Below, one piece after another: positions 1 through 8,665 of a stretch of 44,996 nucleotides of DNA. This stretch comes from Acidobacteriota bacterium. GTDB lineage: Bacteria; Acidobacteriota; Terriglobia; 2-12-FULL-54-10. The number at the start of each line of letters is the position of its first letter. Position 1 is the first letter of the stretch. The notes under the pieces were generated by a model. The model was given only the letters and a program-made list of their open reading frames with translations. It had not been told where the DNA came from and made no database searches. Position numbers and translations under genes: made by a program. Location of the stretch: the NCBI GenBank assembly GCA_016199675.1, contig JACQGE010000067.1, forward strand, positions 1 to 44,996, written 5' to 3'.

Positions 1-30
1 GAGCAGTTCTCCAGTTGGTGTATACCAGCA

Positions 31-118
31 ATTCAGCCCCGGAGGGGCGTCAGATTGTAGCCCACGGCGCAAGCCGTGGGTCAGCGATGCGATGATCGAG
101 ACGAGCCCCGGAGGGGCG
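31..118. repeat. Palindromic intergenic repeat unit
   Basis: Two copies of AGCCCCGGAGGGGCG (35-49 and 104-118) flank CCCACGGCGCAAGCCGTGGG (61-80), an 8-bp stem closed by a GCAA loop. The 15-mer is itself a small hairpin (GCCCC/GGGGC). No ORF fits here. Strings of this kind recur between genes in Acidobacteriota and Planctomycetota genomes; that is from general knowledge, and copy number here cannot be seen. It lies just past the 3' end of the Nramp gene. Confidence 0.6.
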
Positions 119-154
119 AAAGACCAGCGGTCTATAGCAACAAGAGAACTGCTG

Positions 155-1477
155 TTAGCGTCCCGAAAATATTTGGACCAGCAGCCAGATGTTTAGAGAA
201 ATAATGAAGCCGGCCACCACCCAGGCAAGGCTTTGCAGCCAGGCGGGATTGGCAAAGCGCCCCATCTTTTCCCGGCTGCTGGTGAATTGCACCAGCGGAA
301 CAATAGCAAACGGCAACTGAAAACTCAGGATCACCTGGCTCAGGATCAGCAACTGGTAGGTCCCCTGTTCCCCTTTGATGGCGATCACAAGCGCCGCCGG
401 AATGATGGCCAGGGAGCGGGTAATCAAGCGGCGCAGCCAAGGGCGAATCCGAATTTTCAAGAAACCCTCCATCACAATCTGGCCAGCCAGAGTCCCGGTA
501 AGCGTCGAAGATTGCCCGGCGCACAGGAGCGCAATCGCGAATAATGTGCTCGATAAAGGGATCCCCACGAGCGGGGCCAGAGTGCTGTGGGCTTGGGAAA
601 TCTCTGTCACCAGAACACCGTTCCGGTGAAAGACGGCGGCCGACATCACCAGGATGGCGGCGTTCACGAAGAAGGCTAGATTCAGGGCCAGAGCACTGTC
701 AATGAAGTTGAACTTGGCAGCGGTGCGCAAGTCCGTCTCGGTCCGGCTCACCCGGCGCGATTGGACCAGGGCAGAGTGCAGATACAGATTGTGAGGCATG
801 ACCGTGGCTCCCAGGATGCCGATGGCCACATAGAGACTTCCTCCCTCCAGATGCGGGTGAAATGCGGCGGAGGCGATCTGCCCCCAGTCGGGCTTCGCCA
901 AAAAAATTTCCACCACATAACACACTCCCACGAGGAAAACCAAGGAAACGATAAAAGCCTCCATCTTGCGGATGCCGTGCTTCTGAAGAGCTAAGAGCAA
1001 AAGTACATCCGCCGCCGTAATGAACACCGCCGCCATCAGGGGGATGCCGAACAGGAGATTGAGTCCGATGGCGCTGCCGAGCACTTCAGCCAGATCGCAG
1101 GCCACGATCGCGATTTCGCAGAGAACCCAGAGAATCAGCGACACAGGCCGCGAGTAATAGTCCCGGCAGGCTTGGGCCAAATCCCGGCCCGCAAATAACC
1201 CCAGGCGGGAGGCCAACGTTTGCAACAAAATGGCCATCCAGTTCGAAAGGAGAAGGACCCAGATCAGTTGGTAGCCAAAGCGGGCGCCCCCTTCAATATC
1301 CGTGGCCCAGTTGCCTGGATCCATGTATCCTACACTGACCAGGTAGGCGGGGCCGGCAAAAGCGAATAGTTTGCGCAGCCACATGCCCCCCTCTGGGATG
1401 CCCACGCTGGAGAAGACCTCGGGAAGGGAGGGCGTTTCCGCCGTGTTCTGCTGAACTTTCTCGGCAGGAATGCTCAT
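155..1477 (-). CDS. mntH: Nramp-family Mn2+/Fe2+ transporter (MntH)
   Basis: Proton-coupled divalent metal importer of the inner membrane. The 440-aa length is usual for bacterial Nramp proteins and the chain is hydrophobic throughout, consistent with about 11 membrane helices. Two family signatures are visible: DPGNWATDIEGG in the first helix (the DPGN metal-binding motif) and VMPHNLYLHSALVQSR in the sixth (the MPH motif); together they supply the metal ligands in known Nramp structures. It is divergent from a DtxR-type regulator, with 96 bp between the start codons, the usual arrangement for a manganese importer and MntR. Metal preference, Mn over Fe, is inferred from that pairing. The start is the ATG at 1477 and no upstream alternative looks better. 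Confidence 0.93.
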   Translation of the reverse strand: MSIPAEKVQQNTAETPSLPEVFSSVGIPEGGMWLRKLFAFAGPAYLVSVGYMDPGNWATDIEGGARFGYQLIWVLLLSNWMAILLQTLASRLGLFAGRDLAQACRDYYSRPVSLILWVLCEIAIVACDLAEVLGSAIGLNLLFGIPLMAAVFITAADVLLLLALQKHGIRKMEAFIVSLVFLVGVCYVVEIFLAKPDWGQIASAAFHPHLEGGSLYVAIGILGATVMPHNLYLHSALVQSRRVSRTETDLRTAAKFNFIDSALALNLAFFVNAAILVMSAAVFHRNGVLVTEISQAHSTLAPLVGIPLSSTLFAIALLCAGQSSTLTGTLAGQIVMEGFLKIRIRPWLRRLITRSLAIIPAALVIAIKGEQGTYQLLILSQVILSFQLPFAIVPLVQFTSSREKMGRFANPAWLQSLAWVVAGFIISLNIWLLVQIFSGR

Positions 1478-1535
1478 CTTGGATAAGAGATGTTTTTAGT
1501 CAAGACATTAAATTAATCAAGGTTAATATTATAAA

Positions 1536-1548
1536 TTAGCTTTGCTAA
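1536..1548. promoter_or_regulatory. Candidate operator in mntH/mntR divergent region
   Basis: TTAGC-TTT-GCTAA is a perfect inverted repeat 25 bp before the regulator start codon. A second, weaker dyad (ATTAA-N6-TTAAT) lies about 15 bp nearer mntH in the same AT-rich stretch. DtxR/MntR proteins bind AT-rich dyads that often begin with TTAG or TTTAG, so this is the natural candidate for autoregulation and mntH control. Binding is inferred from position and symmetry only. Confidence 0.4.
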
Positions 1549-1573
1549 ACTGAACAAACCGGGACGACGGACG

Positions 1574-2233
1574 ATGGCCACGATTGCTTCGGAAAACCTG
1601 CTCAAAACCATTCTGGAACTGAGCGAAAATGGGGAGACGGTGATTGCCGCGCGCTTGGCCGAATTTCTGCGGATTTCTTCGGCAGCAGTCAGTGTGGCCC
1701 TGAAACGGCTCCATAAGAAGGGCAATATCCGCATCTCCAGCAAACATGTGATCCAGTTGACGCCCGCGGGCCTGCGCACGGCTTCCGATCTTGTGCGCCG
1801 CCACCGCCTGGTCGAGCGTCTGTTGACGGATGTGCTCCAGATGTCGTGGGAGAAAGTTCATGAAGAGGCCGAAAAACTGGAACATGCCATTTCACCGGCA
1901 CTGGAGGAACGCCTGTTGGCGTTGTTCAGCGAGAAGGGCACTTGCCCCCATGGCAACCCCTTCACCCCCACTCTGCCTTTTCAGCGCAATCCTCGGTGTT
2001 TTCAGCTCACGGAAGCTCCGGAGAACAAGCCGCTGCGCGTAGCGCGCATCGCGGAACTTCACGAGAAAGAAAAGGACTTCTTGCACTCCCTGGCCGTTGT
2101 TCATCTAATGCCAGGGAGCCGGCTCGTGTTGCTGCGCCGCACCTTCGACGGCATTTTGGAGTTGCGTGTGGGAGACCGGAAGGCAGCTTTTTCCAGCGAA
2201 TCCGGTTCGCGGATTTGGGTGGAACGGGCATGA
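1574..2233 (+). CDS. DtxR/MntR-family metal-dependent repressor
   Basis: Metal-sensing transcriptional regulator, 219 aa. Residues about 1-65 form the winged helix-turn-helix (SSAAVSVALKRLHKKGNI is the recognition region). Residues 65-140 match the dimerisation/metal-binding domain, with the typical RRHRLVERLLTDVLQMSW segment and a Glu/His-containing helix. The last 80 residues look like the FeoA/SH3-like domain found in longer family members (VVHLMPGSRLVLLRR). It is divergent from mntH, so its probable job is manganese- or iron-dependent repression of that importer. The ATG at 1574 is supported by the conserved N-terminal pattern, although the Shine-Dalgarno sequence is weak. MntR is favoured over IdeR/DtxR from the neighbour alone. 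Confidence 0.85.
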   Translation: MATIASENLLKTILELSENGETVIAARLAEFLRISSAAVSVALKRLHKKGNIRISSKHVIQLTPAGLRTASDLVRRHRLVERLLTDVLQMSWEKVHEEAEKLEHAISPALEERLLALFSEKGTCPHGNPFTPTLPFQRNPRCFQLTEAPENKPLRVARIAELHEKEKDFLHSLAVVHLMPGSRLVLLRRTFDGILELRVGDRKAAFSSESGSRIWVERA

Positions 2234-2393
2234 AAAAAGATATCGCTGATCGCCGCGAGTGAAGAGTGCAGAGAAGGTGAATGCCTTTTCTTATCATGGG
2301 AGTCTTCTTCGGCTCCGAGGCGCGGCACCCTGGTTTTTTGATTTTTCCCTCAATTCACGGAACCATTCGCGATTTCTTTTTAAGAGAGACCCC

Positions 2394-2422
2394 TTGACAT
2401 TCTTCGGAAGGAGAGAAAAAAT
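2394..2422 (+). promoter_or_regulatory. Possible promoter for the bc-type operon
   Basis: A consensus -35 hexamer TTGACA (2394-2399) lies about 100 bp before the Rieske gene. At 17 bp spacing the -10 position reads AAAAAT, which is poor; AT-rich alternatives lie a few bases on. The -35 is convincing and the -10 is not. Confidence 0.3.
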
Positions 2423-2499
2423 AAATGATTTCAGGCGGGAATCATTATCCCGTTCGTTAAGACTGCAAACTAAAAATACTGCGGTGGGTGAGTGTGTCC

Positions 2500-3051
2500 A
2501 TGGATTCAAAGAAAGGTTTTTTAGGCCAGTTCCTGGCTCGGCTGAAACAAACGAAAGAAGGGGCGCAGCCCGGTGACGACGTGCCGCCCGAAATTCGCAC
2601 GGTGCGGCGCCGGCTGGTAACCGGCTCGGTTGTCGGCTTTCTGGGGATCAATCTTTTCATGTTTATGCGATTTTTCTTCCCCCGGACCCTCTTTGAGCCG
2701 AAAACGAGCTTTGCAATTGGCTACCCTTCGGACTTCGGTTTCGGGGTGGACACGAGATTCCAGCAGCAATATCGTATCTGGGTGGTCCGAAATGCGGAAG
2801 GTTTGTTTGTGATCTACGCTCGCTGCACTCATCTTGGTTGCACGCCGGACTGGAAAGAGAGCGAGAATAAATTTAAATGCCCCTGCCATGGAAGCGGATT
2901 CGACAACGAGGGGATCAACTTTGAAGGGCCCGCGCCGAGACCCTTGGATCGCGCGCACGTGGAACTATTGCCGACGGGGGAGATTCTGGTGGATGTAAGC
3001 CGGCTGACTCCCTATCCCTACAATGTCCCCGGCGTCATCTTGACGGTTTAG
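2500..3051 (+). CDS. Rieske [2Fe-2S] protein of a cytochrome b/c complex
   Basis: Rieske iron-sulfur subunit, which accepts electrons from quinol at the Qo site and passes them to the cytochrome c subunit. The cluster motifs are CTHLGC and CPCHGS, giving the expected two Cys and two His ligands. A membrane anchor (VGFLGINLFMFMRFFF) lies near residue 50, after a charged N-terminal tail. The track begins at a GTG (2488); I prefer the ATG at 2500 because it is the first ATG and neither has a strong Shine-Dalgarno sequence. It is first in an operon with two cytochrome b pieces and a multiheme cytochrome. The length (about 183 aa) fits single-helix Rieske proteins of bc1/b6f type. Confidence 0.92.
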   Translation: MDSKKGFLGQFLARLKQTKEGAQPGDDVPPEIRTVRRRLVTGSVVGFLGINLFMFMRFFFPRTLFEPKTSFAIGYPSDFGFGVDTRFQQQYRIWVVRNAEGLFVIYARCTHLGCTPDWKESENKFKCPCHGSGFDNEGINFEGPAPRPLDRAHVELLPTGEILVDVSRLTPYPYNVPGVILTV

Positions 3052-3100
3052 AACTGGACATAAAAGGGAAGCTTGGCGGCAGAAACGGATGGAGGCTTGA

Positions 3101-4006
3101 ATGGCGGAAGAAGAAAAGCAAGGCCAGCCCGAAAGTAAAGGAGCCACAGGGCTTTTAGAAAAGGTCAAAGAAGAAACCAAGGTCATGCAGGAGAAGCTCC
3201 AGCGGGACCTGGAAAGTCTCAAGCAGCCGGAAAAAACACAGCTCTATAAGTCCATTTTCCGGGTGAAACATGATGAAACTCCCCGCAGCCGGTCGCTGGG
3301 AGTACTGACGAACGTCTTTTTGCATTTGCACCCGGCCCGGGTGAACCGCGACGCCGTCCGCTACGGCTATACCTGGGGCATGGGCGGAATCACGTTTTAC
3401 CTTTTCATTGTGTTGACTATTACGGGCGTCTTATTAATGTTTTATTACCATCCCAGCAAAATCCAGGCTTTCCGCGACATCCTGTACCTGGAACATGACG
3501 TTCCTTTCGGGAAACTGCTGCGGAACATGCATCGCTGGGCAGCCCACCTGATGATTATCACGGTGTGGCTCCATATGCTGCGGGTTTATCTGACGGGCTC
3601 TTACAAAAAACCTCGCGAGTTCAACTGGGTCGTCGGAGTCCTTCTTTTGGTGCTGACTATGTTGCTTTCCTTCACCGGCTATCTGCTCCCGGATGACCAA
3701 CTCGGTTTCTGGGCGGTGACCGTAGGGACCAACATGGCCCGCGCAACGCCGATGCTGGGGCACGAAGGCCCCTTTGGCCCTCAGTTGGGAATGACGCCGT
3801 ACAATGATGTGCGCTTTGCGCTCTTAGGCGGCTCGATCGTAGATTCCAACGCTTTGCTGCGCGCCTACATCTGGCACTGTATCGCCATCCCGATTATTGC
3901 CGGAGCATTCATGGTGGTGCACTTCTGGCGCGTGCGCAAGGATGGCGGGATTTCCGGCCCGGCGCCTGTGATGCTGGAGAAGGAAATCAAGCCGGAACGG
4001 CCTTGA
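3101..4006 (+). CDS. Cytochrome b6-type subunit (N-terminal half of cytochrome b)
   Basis: Integral membrane subunit carrying the two b hemes of a quinol:cytochrome c oxidoreductase. After about 65 charged residues it follows cytochrome b6: a histidine pair MHRWAAHLMIITVWLH (13 residues between) and WHCIAIPIIAGAFMVVHF (14 residues between). The 14-residue spacing is the b6 pattern; mitochondrial cytochrome b has 13. GSYKKPREFNWVVGV and GISGP are also b6-like. I see no cysteine where b6 attaches its extra heme c. GGAGG precedes the ATG. The charged N-terminal extension is longer than in plant b6. Confidence 0.92.
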   Translation: MAEEEKQGQPESKGATGLLEKVKEETKVMQEKLQRDLESLKQPEKTQLYKSIFRVKHDETPRSRSLGVLTNVFLHLHPARVNRDAVRYGYTWGMGGITFYLFIVLTITGVLLMFYYHPSKIQAFRDILYLEHDVPFGKLLRNMHRWAAHLMIITVWLHMLRVYLTGSYKKPREFNWVVGVLLLVLTMLLSFTGYLLPDDQLGFWAVTVGTNMARATPMLGHEGPFGPQLGMTPYNDVRFALLGGSIVDSNALLRAYIWHCIAIPIIAGAFMVVHFWRVRKDGGISGPAPVMLEKEIKPERP

Positions 4007-4039
4007 ACGAATTGATTTTTTATCCCAAGGGGGAGTGGT

Positions 4040-4978
4040 ATGGATTGGCACCAATTATGGGCGATCACCAGCGCACCGGATAACATACCTATCGTCGCGT
4101 TGTTATTTCTGGTGCCTTTTTACCTCTGGTATGGCTTACGGCAGTCCTTCGCCAATGACCGGCTGATCGCGCAACTGGAAGCCGATCCCGCCCTGGCGAA
4201 GACGCACCATCGCAAGACGCTTCCTTATAAGCCCGAATGGCCTAAGGAGGTCCATGTCTGGCCCTTCCTCCTCAAGGTGGAGTTCCTGGCGGCAGTGATT
4301 GTGACGGTGATCTTGTTTGTATGGTCCATTACTCTCAACGCTCCCCTGGAAGAACCGGCCAATCCGAACCTGACGATGAACCCTTCCAAGGCCCCCTGGT
4401 ATTTCCTGGGTCTTCAGGAGATGCTGGTGTATTTCGATCCCTGGATGGCGGGCGTAGTGCTGCCGACTCTGATCATCGTTGGGTTAATGGCGATTCCGTA
4501 CATGGATGCCAATCCCTTAGGAAATGGTTACTACACTTATAAGCAAAGGAAATTTGCTATTTGGTCCTTTTTGTTTGGTTTCGTTGGGTTATGGGTTCTC
4601 ATGGTGATCATCGGGACCTTTATCCGGGGTCCAGGGTGGATGTGGTTTTGGCCCGGAGCGACGTGGGACCACAATCGGCTGATTTTCGAAACCAACCGCG
4701 ATCTGGACCAGATTTTAGGGATCACCAGCGTTTGGGGCAGAGCCATCTTCGGGGCATTTGTAGTGGGCTTGTACTTTGCCCTGGCAGGCTGGGCCGTCCA
4801 TAAGCTGATTACCTTGACGGAATTTAACCGGAAGATCTATGAGCGGATGGCGCTGCTGCAATACCTGGCGTTACAGTTCTTCTTGACTGTGATGCTACTG
4901 CTGGTGGTCAAGATTATTCTCCGCCGGCCGCCGCTGCGCATTAAGTACATCTGGGTGACGCCGTGGTTCAATATTTAG
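4040..4978 (+). CDS. Cytochrome b C-terminal half (subunit IV-like)
   Basis: Completes the split cytochrome b with the previous gene and carries part of the Qo quinol site. The start has a strong GGGGGAG Shine-Dalgarno. The Qo signature normally written PEWY appears as APWY in SKAPWYFLGLQEMLVYFD. PEWY variants of this kind are known in several non-proteobacterial and deltaproteobacterial complexes, so it should not mean loss of function. At 312 aa it is about twice the 160 residues of b6f subunit IV. The extra length is membrane-rich and includes further helices (for example residues 225-255 and 270-290), as in acidobacterial and Geobacter-like complexes. Confidence 0.88.
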   Translation: MDWHQLWAITSAPDNIPIVALLFLVPFYLWYGLRQSFANDRLIAQLEADPALAKTHHRKTLPYKPEWPKEVHVWPFLLKVEFLAAVIVTVILFVWSITLNAPLEEPANPNLTMNPSKAPWYFLGLQEMLVYFDPWMAGVVLPTLIIVGLMAIPYMDANPLGNGYYTYKQRKFAIWSFLFGFVGLWVLMVIIGTFIRGPGWMWFWPGATWDHNRLIFETNRDLDQILGITSVWGRAIFGAFVVGLYFALAGWAVHKLITLTEFNRKIYERMALLQYLALQFFLTVMLLLVVKIILRRPPLRIKYIWVTPWFNI

Positions 4979-5033
4979 ATTTTAGGGTAAGGATTCATCC
5001 ACGATCTTTTAAACCGATTTAGGGAGAATTAGG

Positions 5034-8000
5034 ATGCCAGAAACTCCTTCCTCCGAGAAGGACCCAATCCTCAGTAAGTCGCTAAGTGGGGTTTTGCTGC
5101 TCTCCTCGCTTCTTTTAATGATCACCCTGCTTTGGGCGCTCTATGACGAGGTTTATGGGCAGCGCCCCTGGAAAGGCGAACAGGCCCGCTTCGTCCAGCG
5201 ATACACCGCCGTCTTGAAAAACAAGAAAATTCCTGAACAGATAGAACAGGAAAAGCAAATCCGAGAATCGGCTGAGTTTCAGCAAATCGAGCAAAAGGTT
5301 GAGGAAGCCGAACAAGCCGTTGCTTCCCAGTTGGCTGAAATTGACCAGCAAACCCGGTTGCTCACGGCTCAGATCGCTGCCCTGAACAAAGTCTTCCAGG
5401 AAGCCCGCGGGCAGGTTTCGGCGCTCACCTACCAAATCGAAACAGCTTCCAGCGAAGGGAAGAAGCAGTCGTTGCAGGAGGAGATTGAAGAAGTCAAGGA
5501 GCGAACGCTGCGTGCCGATTTGCCCATGCTGGATGGCGCCCCCTCGGAGAGAAAAGAGTTCAAGTATCAGTCGCTAGACGCGGAATTGAATGGCCTGAAG
5601 GCCCGGAAGGCGGAGTTGCAAACCCAGCGCATTCAACTGACGCAGCCCATTAGCGATTTGCGCCAGCAGCGGGACACCTACCTGCGGGAGCAATTGGGTG
5701 GGTTGAGTGTGGAGCAACTGAATGGCCTGGTTCGAAAGATGGAGACCTTCACCCCCGACATCAAGCAAATTCACGTGGCGGACATTGATCTGGTGGATCG
5801 TTGCGAATCTTGCCACCTCGGGGTTCGGGAGCCGATCATCCTGACGGCGGCCGACATGGGAGGCGACGGATATGCGGCCGCTTTTGTGAGTCATCCCAAG
5901 CCCGAGTTGCTAAAAATTCATGACCCGGAGCGGTTCGGATGCAGTCCCTGCCATAACGGGAATGGCCGGGCTACCACCAGCATTGAGAAGGCGCATGGTT
6001 TGTACGAGCATTGGTTATGGCCTTTGTACGAGCACGAAAATGTGGAGGCGGGCTGCCAGCAGTGCCATAGGAACGATCGGCACCTGGAGCATGCCACCGT
6101 CCTTAATGAGGGCAAATATTTGTTCGATCATCGCGGCTGCGTCGGTTGTCACCGCTACGAGGGCTACGATACTGAAGCCGAGGAGTTGCAGCAAATCCAG
6201 CAGACGATGTCCCAAAAGGAGCAGCAGAAGCGCGACAACCTCCTGGAGGTGGAGCGCAGCGTCGCCGCGGCGGATCGCGCGGCCACCAACGAAGAAGCCC
6301 GCCAGCTTTATGAGAAAGCCGATAACCTCCGAGTGGCCAGCAGCGGAATCGATGCCGAAGTCGGACAACTCAGTCTCCGGGTTCGCAGCCTGATGCGGGA
6401 GCGCAAGAAAGTTGGCCCCAGCTTGAAAGAAGTGCGGATGAAACTGCGGAAAGAGTGGATTCCGGTTTGGCTAACTAATCCACACGCTTTCCGGCCCTCC
6501 ACCCGGATGCCGCGCTTCCGGCTGGAGCCAGACCAAGTGCAGGCCATTGCCGCTTTCGTCTGGCAATCCGGCGTGACCGGCCCGGCGCCGCCCTCGCAAG
6601 CTAAAGGCGACCCCGTCCAGGGAAAGGAGTCCTTTGAAACCCGTGGCTGCATGGCTTGCCATTCTGTCGGCGAAGCCGATCAGGCGGTCGGCGGAACCTT
6701 CGCCGCCAATCTCACCCGCGTTGGCGAAAAAGTCAATTATGATTACTTAGTCCGATGGATTTATAATCCCCGAATTCGCACCCGTCCTTATTGCCCTCTG
6801 GAGAAACGGGACCTGGGGCCGGAGGACTACGCCCGTCACGGTTTGCCCTTCGAATTTGACTTGGATCATTCCACCTGCCCCAATGACGGCGCCGAATTGC
6901 AGGTGGAGCAGATGACCGTCATGCCACGTTTGCGGCTGAGTATGGAAGAGGCCCGGGATATTGCCAGTTACCTGATGACCCTGAAACAGAAGGAACCGCA
7001 AGAGTATGCTCCAGCGCCTTTTTTGGACGACCCCGCGATGAAGGAAAAAGGCTTGCCTTTGGTCAAGAATTTTGGCTGCGCTGGCTGCCATGAAATTGCC
7101 GGCCTGGAGGAAGAAGGGCGGATTGGCACCGAATTGACCAAAGAAGGCAGCAAGCCCATTGAACGCTTGGATTTTGCCCTCCTCACGATCCCCGCCGAGC
7201 GGGAAGGCTGGTACAACCACAAGGGATTTTTCGTCAACAAGCTGAAAGACCCGGCCATTTACGACCAGGGAAAGGTGAAGGCCCCTCTGGAAAGATTGCG
7301 GATGCCCAACTTCGATCTGAAACCGGAAGAGATCACGGCCCTCAGCACTTTCTTGCTGGGCAGCGTGGAGTCTGCCTTGCCGGATCGCTATTTCTATCGC
7401 CCGGACCAGCGCGGCCAGGACATCGAAGAGGGCTGGAAAGTGATCTTAAAATACAACTGTATGGGTTGCCATATGGTTCGGGTCGGCCAGAAGTCCGTTT
7501 TGATGGACCTGCCGCGCTACCAAAGCCCCGATTGGAAAGAACAACTTCCTCCTACTCTGATTGGGGAAGGCGCGCGCGTTGATCCCCTCTGGCTGGCCAA
7601 GTTCCTCGAAAATCCTTCCATGAGCGACACCAATACGGACCGGAATGGAGTGCGGCCTTATCTGCGCGCCAAGATGCCCACTTTTTATTTCTCGGAAGGA
7701 GAAATTCTGGCTCTGACGCGGTTCTTCGAGGCCATGTCTTCCCAAGTGCGGCCTTACATCGCTCCTCAGTTGGTGCCTATGACTTCGCAGGAGATGACCT
7801 TGGCCCGGCAATTGTTTACCGACCCGGGTGCTCCTTGTCTCACCTGCCATGCCACGGGCGATCCCGCTCATGACCAGCGGGCCACCGCTCCCAATTTCGT
7901 CTTGATGAGGTCCCGCCTCAAGCCGGACTGGACACGCCGCTGGATGTTGGATCCGCAGATGATGAATCCAGGGACCGCCATGCCTTCCGGACTCTTCCGG

Positions 8001-8162
8001 CAGGAAAATGGGAGGTGGGTCTTCAACGTTTCCCTGCCCCCGGCCTTCCGTCAATATGACAAGGATCATGCAGACCTTTTAGTCCGCTATATCTTCCAGT
8101 TCACCCCGGAAGAATTGCGCCGCATCTCCGGCGGAGGGGGTGCAAGCGCCGCTCTACAATGA
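5034..8162 (+). CDS. Octaheme c-type cytochrome with coiled coils (bc-complex c subunit)
   Basis: Membrane-anchored multiheme cytochrome, the probable electron exit of the Rieske/cytochrome b complex. One transmembrane segment (VLLLSSLLLMITLLWALYD) lies near residues 20-38, followed by about 200 residues of heptad-rich coiled coil. Eight CXXCH motifs follow: CESCH, CSPCH, CQQCH and CVGCH at about 257-370, then CMACH, CAGCH, CMGCH and CLTCH at about 540, 683, 809 and 935. A second coiled coil (about 380-460) separates the two groups of four. The last four sit in repeated single-heme cytochrome c folds, each with downstream Met-containing RMP/KMP motifs as possible axial ligands. It is last in the operon and is followed by a terminator. 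The 1042-aa length is far beyond cytochrome c1 or f. Confidence 0.88.
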   Translation: MPETPSSEKDPILSKSLSGVLLLSSLLLMITLLWALYDEVYGQRPWKGEQARFVQRYTAVLKNKKIPEQIEQEKQIRESAEFQQIEQKVEEAEQAVASQLAEIDQQTRLLTAQIAALNKVFQEARGQVSALTYQIETASSEGKKQSLQEEIEEVKERTLRADLPMLDGAPSERKEFKYQSLDAELNGLKARKAELQTQRIQLTQPISDLRQQRDTYLREQLGGLSVEQLNGLVRKMETFTPDIKQIHVADIDLVDRCESCHLGVREPIILTAADMGGDGYAAAFVSHPKPELLKIHDPERFGCSPCHNGNGRATTSIEKAHGLYEHWLWPLYEHENVEAGCQQCHRNDRHLEHATVLNEGKYLFDHRGCVGCHRYEGYDTEAEELQQIQQTMSQKEQQKRDNLLEVERSVAAADRAATNEEARQLYEKADNLRVASSGIDAEVGQLSLRVRSLMRERKKVGPSLKEVRMKLRKEWIPVWLTNPHAFRPSTRMPRFRLEPDQVQAIAAFVWQSGVTGPAPPSQAKGDPVQGKESFETRGCMACHSVGEADQAVGGTFAANLTRVGEKVNYDYLVRWIYNPRIRTRPYCPLEKRDLGPEDYARHGLPFEFDLDHSTCPNDGAELQVEQMTVMPRLRLSMEEARDIASYLMTLKQKEPQEYAPAPFLDDPAMKEKGLPLVKNFGCAGCHEIAGLEEEGRIGTELTKEGSKPIERLDFALLTIPAEREGWYNHKGFFVNKLKDPAIYDQGKVKAPLERLRMPNFDLKPEEITALSTFLLGSVESALPDRYFYRPDQRGQDIEEGWKVILKYNCMGCHMVRVGQKSVLMDLPRYQSPDWKEQLPPTLIGEGARVDPLWLAKFLENPSMSDTNTDRNGVRPYLRAKMPTFYFSEGEILALTRFFEAMSSQVRPYIAPQLVPMTSQEMTLARQLFTDPGAPCLTCHATGDPAHDQRATAPNFVLMRSRLKPDWTRRWMLDPQMMNPGTAMPSGLFRQENGRWVFNVSLPPAFRQYDKDHADLLVRYIFQFTPEELRRISGGGGASAALQ

Positions 8163-8213
8163 GGAATAGAAGAAAGTGAAACTGGATAAGGCAGCGGGGA
8201 TTCCGTTTACCTG

Positions 8214-8251
8214 AAAGAGGCTGGCAAGTGTTGCCAGCCTCTTTCTTTCTT
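8214..8251 (+). terminator. Rho-independent terminator of the bc-type operon
   Basis: A perfect 14-bp stem AAAGAGGCTGGCAA / TTGCCAGCCTCTTT around a 3-base loop, followed by CTTTCTT, starts 52 bp after the octaheme cytochrome stop codon. It is a strong hairpin with a moderate T-tract. Confidence 0.85.
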
Positions 8252-8665
8252 CCTGATCCGTTTCCCTGCAAGTTCCGCTAAGGGCGGAGACTTCAGGCCG
8301 CTAGACCATTTTTATTTTTAGTGGAGACCAAGAGTCCGTCAGGGCATGGCTTCAGCCATGCCCTGAATCGTGGCTCTCCAGTGCGGCTTCAGCCGCTAAG
8401 GTTCGTCTTTGCAATGCTCAGGGATCACCGTTGCCCGTCTACGCTATTTGTGAAACCGCTGTAATCCGGGCCACGCGCGGGAGCAAGCGGGCAGAAAAAC
8501 AAGGTAGTCACGGCATGCTTTTTATGCCGTGGGTCTGTTTCAGGTAAAGCAAAAGCCCACGACACAACAAGACGTGGCGTGGCTACAACTCCTAACTACC
8601 TTATTTTCTCGGTTCGTCAGGGCACGGCTTCAGCCGTGCCGAAATCGTGCCGACAAAGGGGGGAT
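8252..8665. repeat. Gene-free stretch of palindromic repeats
   Basis: No convincing ORF is present. Two copies of GTCAGGGCAYGGCTTCAGCCRTGCC (8338-8363 and 8616-8640) are near-perfect palindromes. The second runs on into the 3' end of the Rhs fragment (to about 8697) through a GGGGGCTAAATCCCCCC hairpin. Between them, 8501-8602 is bounded by AAGGTAGT / ACTACCTT and holds an inner hairpin (CACGGCAT...ATGCCGTG). The organisation resembles REP-like or MITE-like elements, but no transposase is present in the window. Confidence 0.5.

Noticed and set aside
1-118. CRISPR array from repeated AGCCCCGGAGGGGCG
   Set aside because: Only two copies, and a structured hairpin instead of a unique spacer between them.
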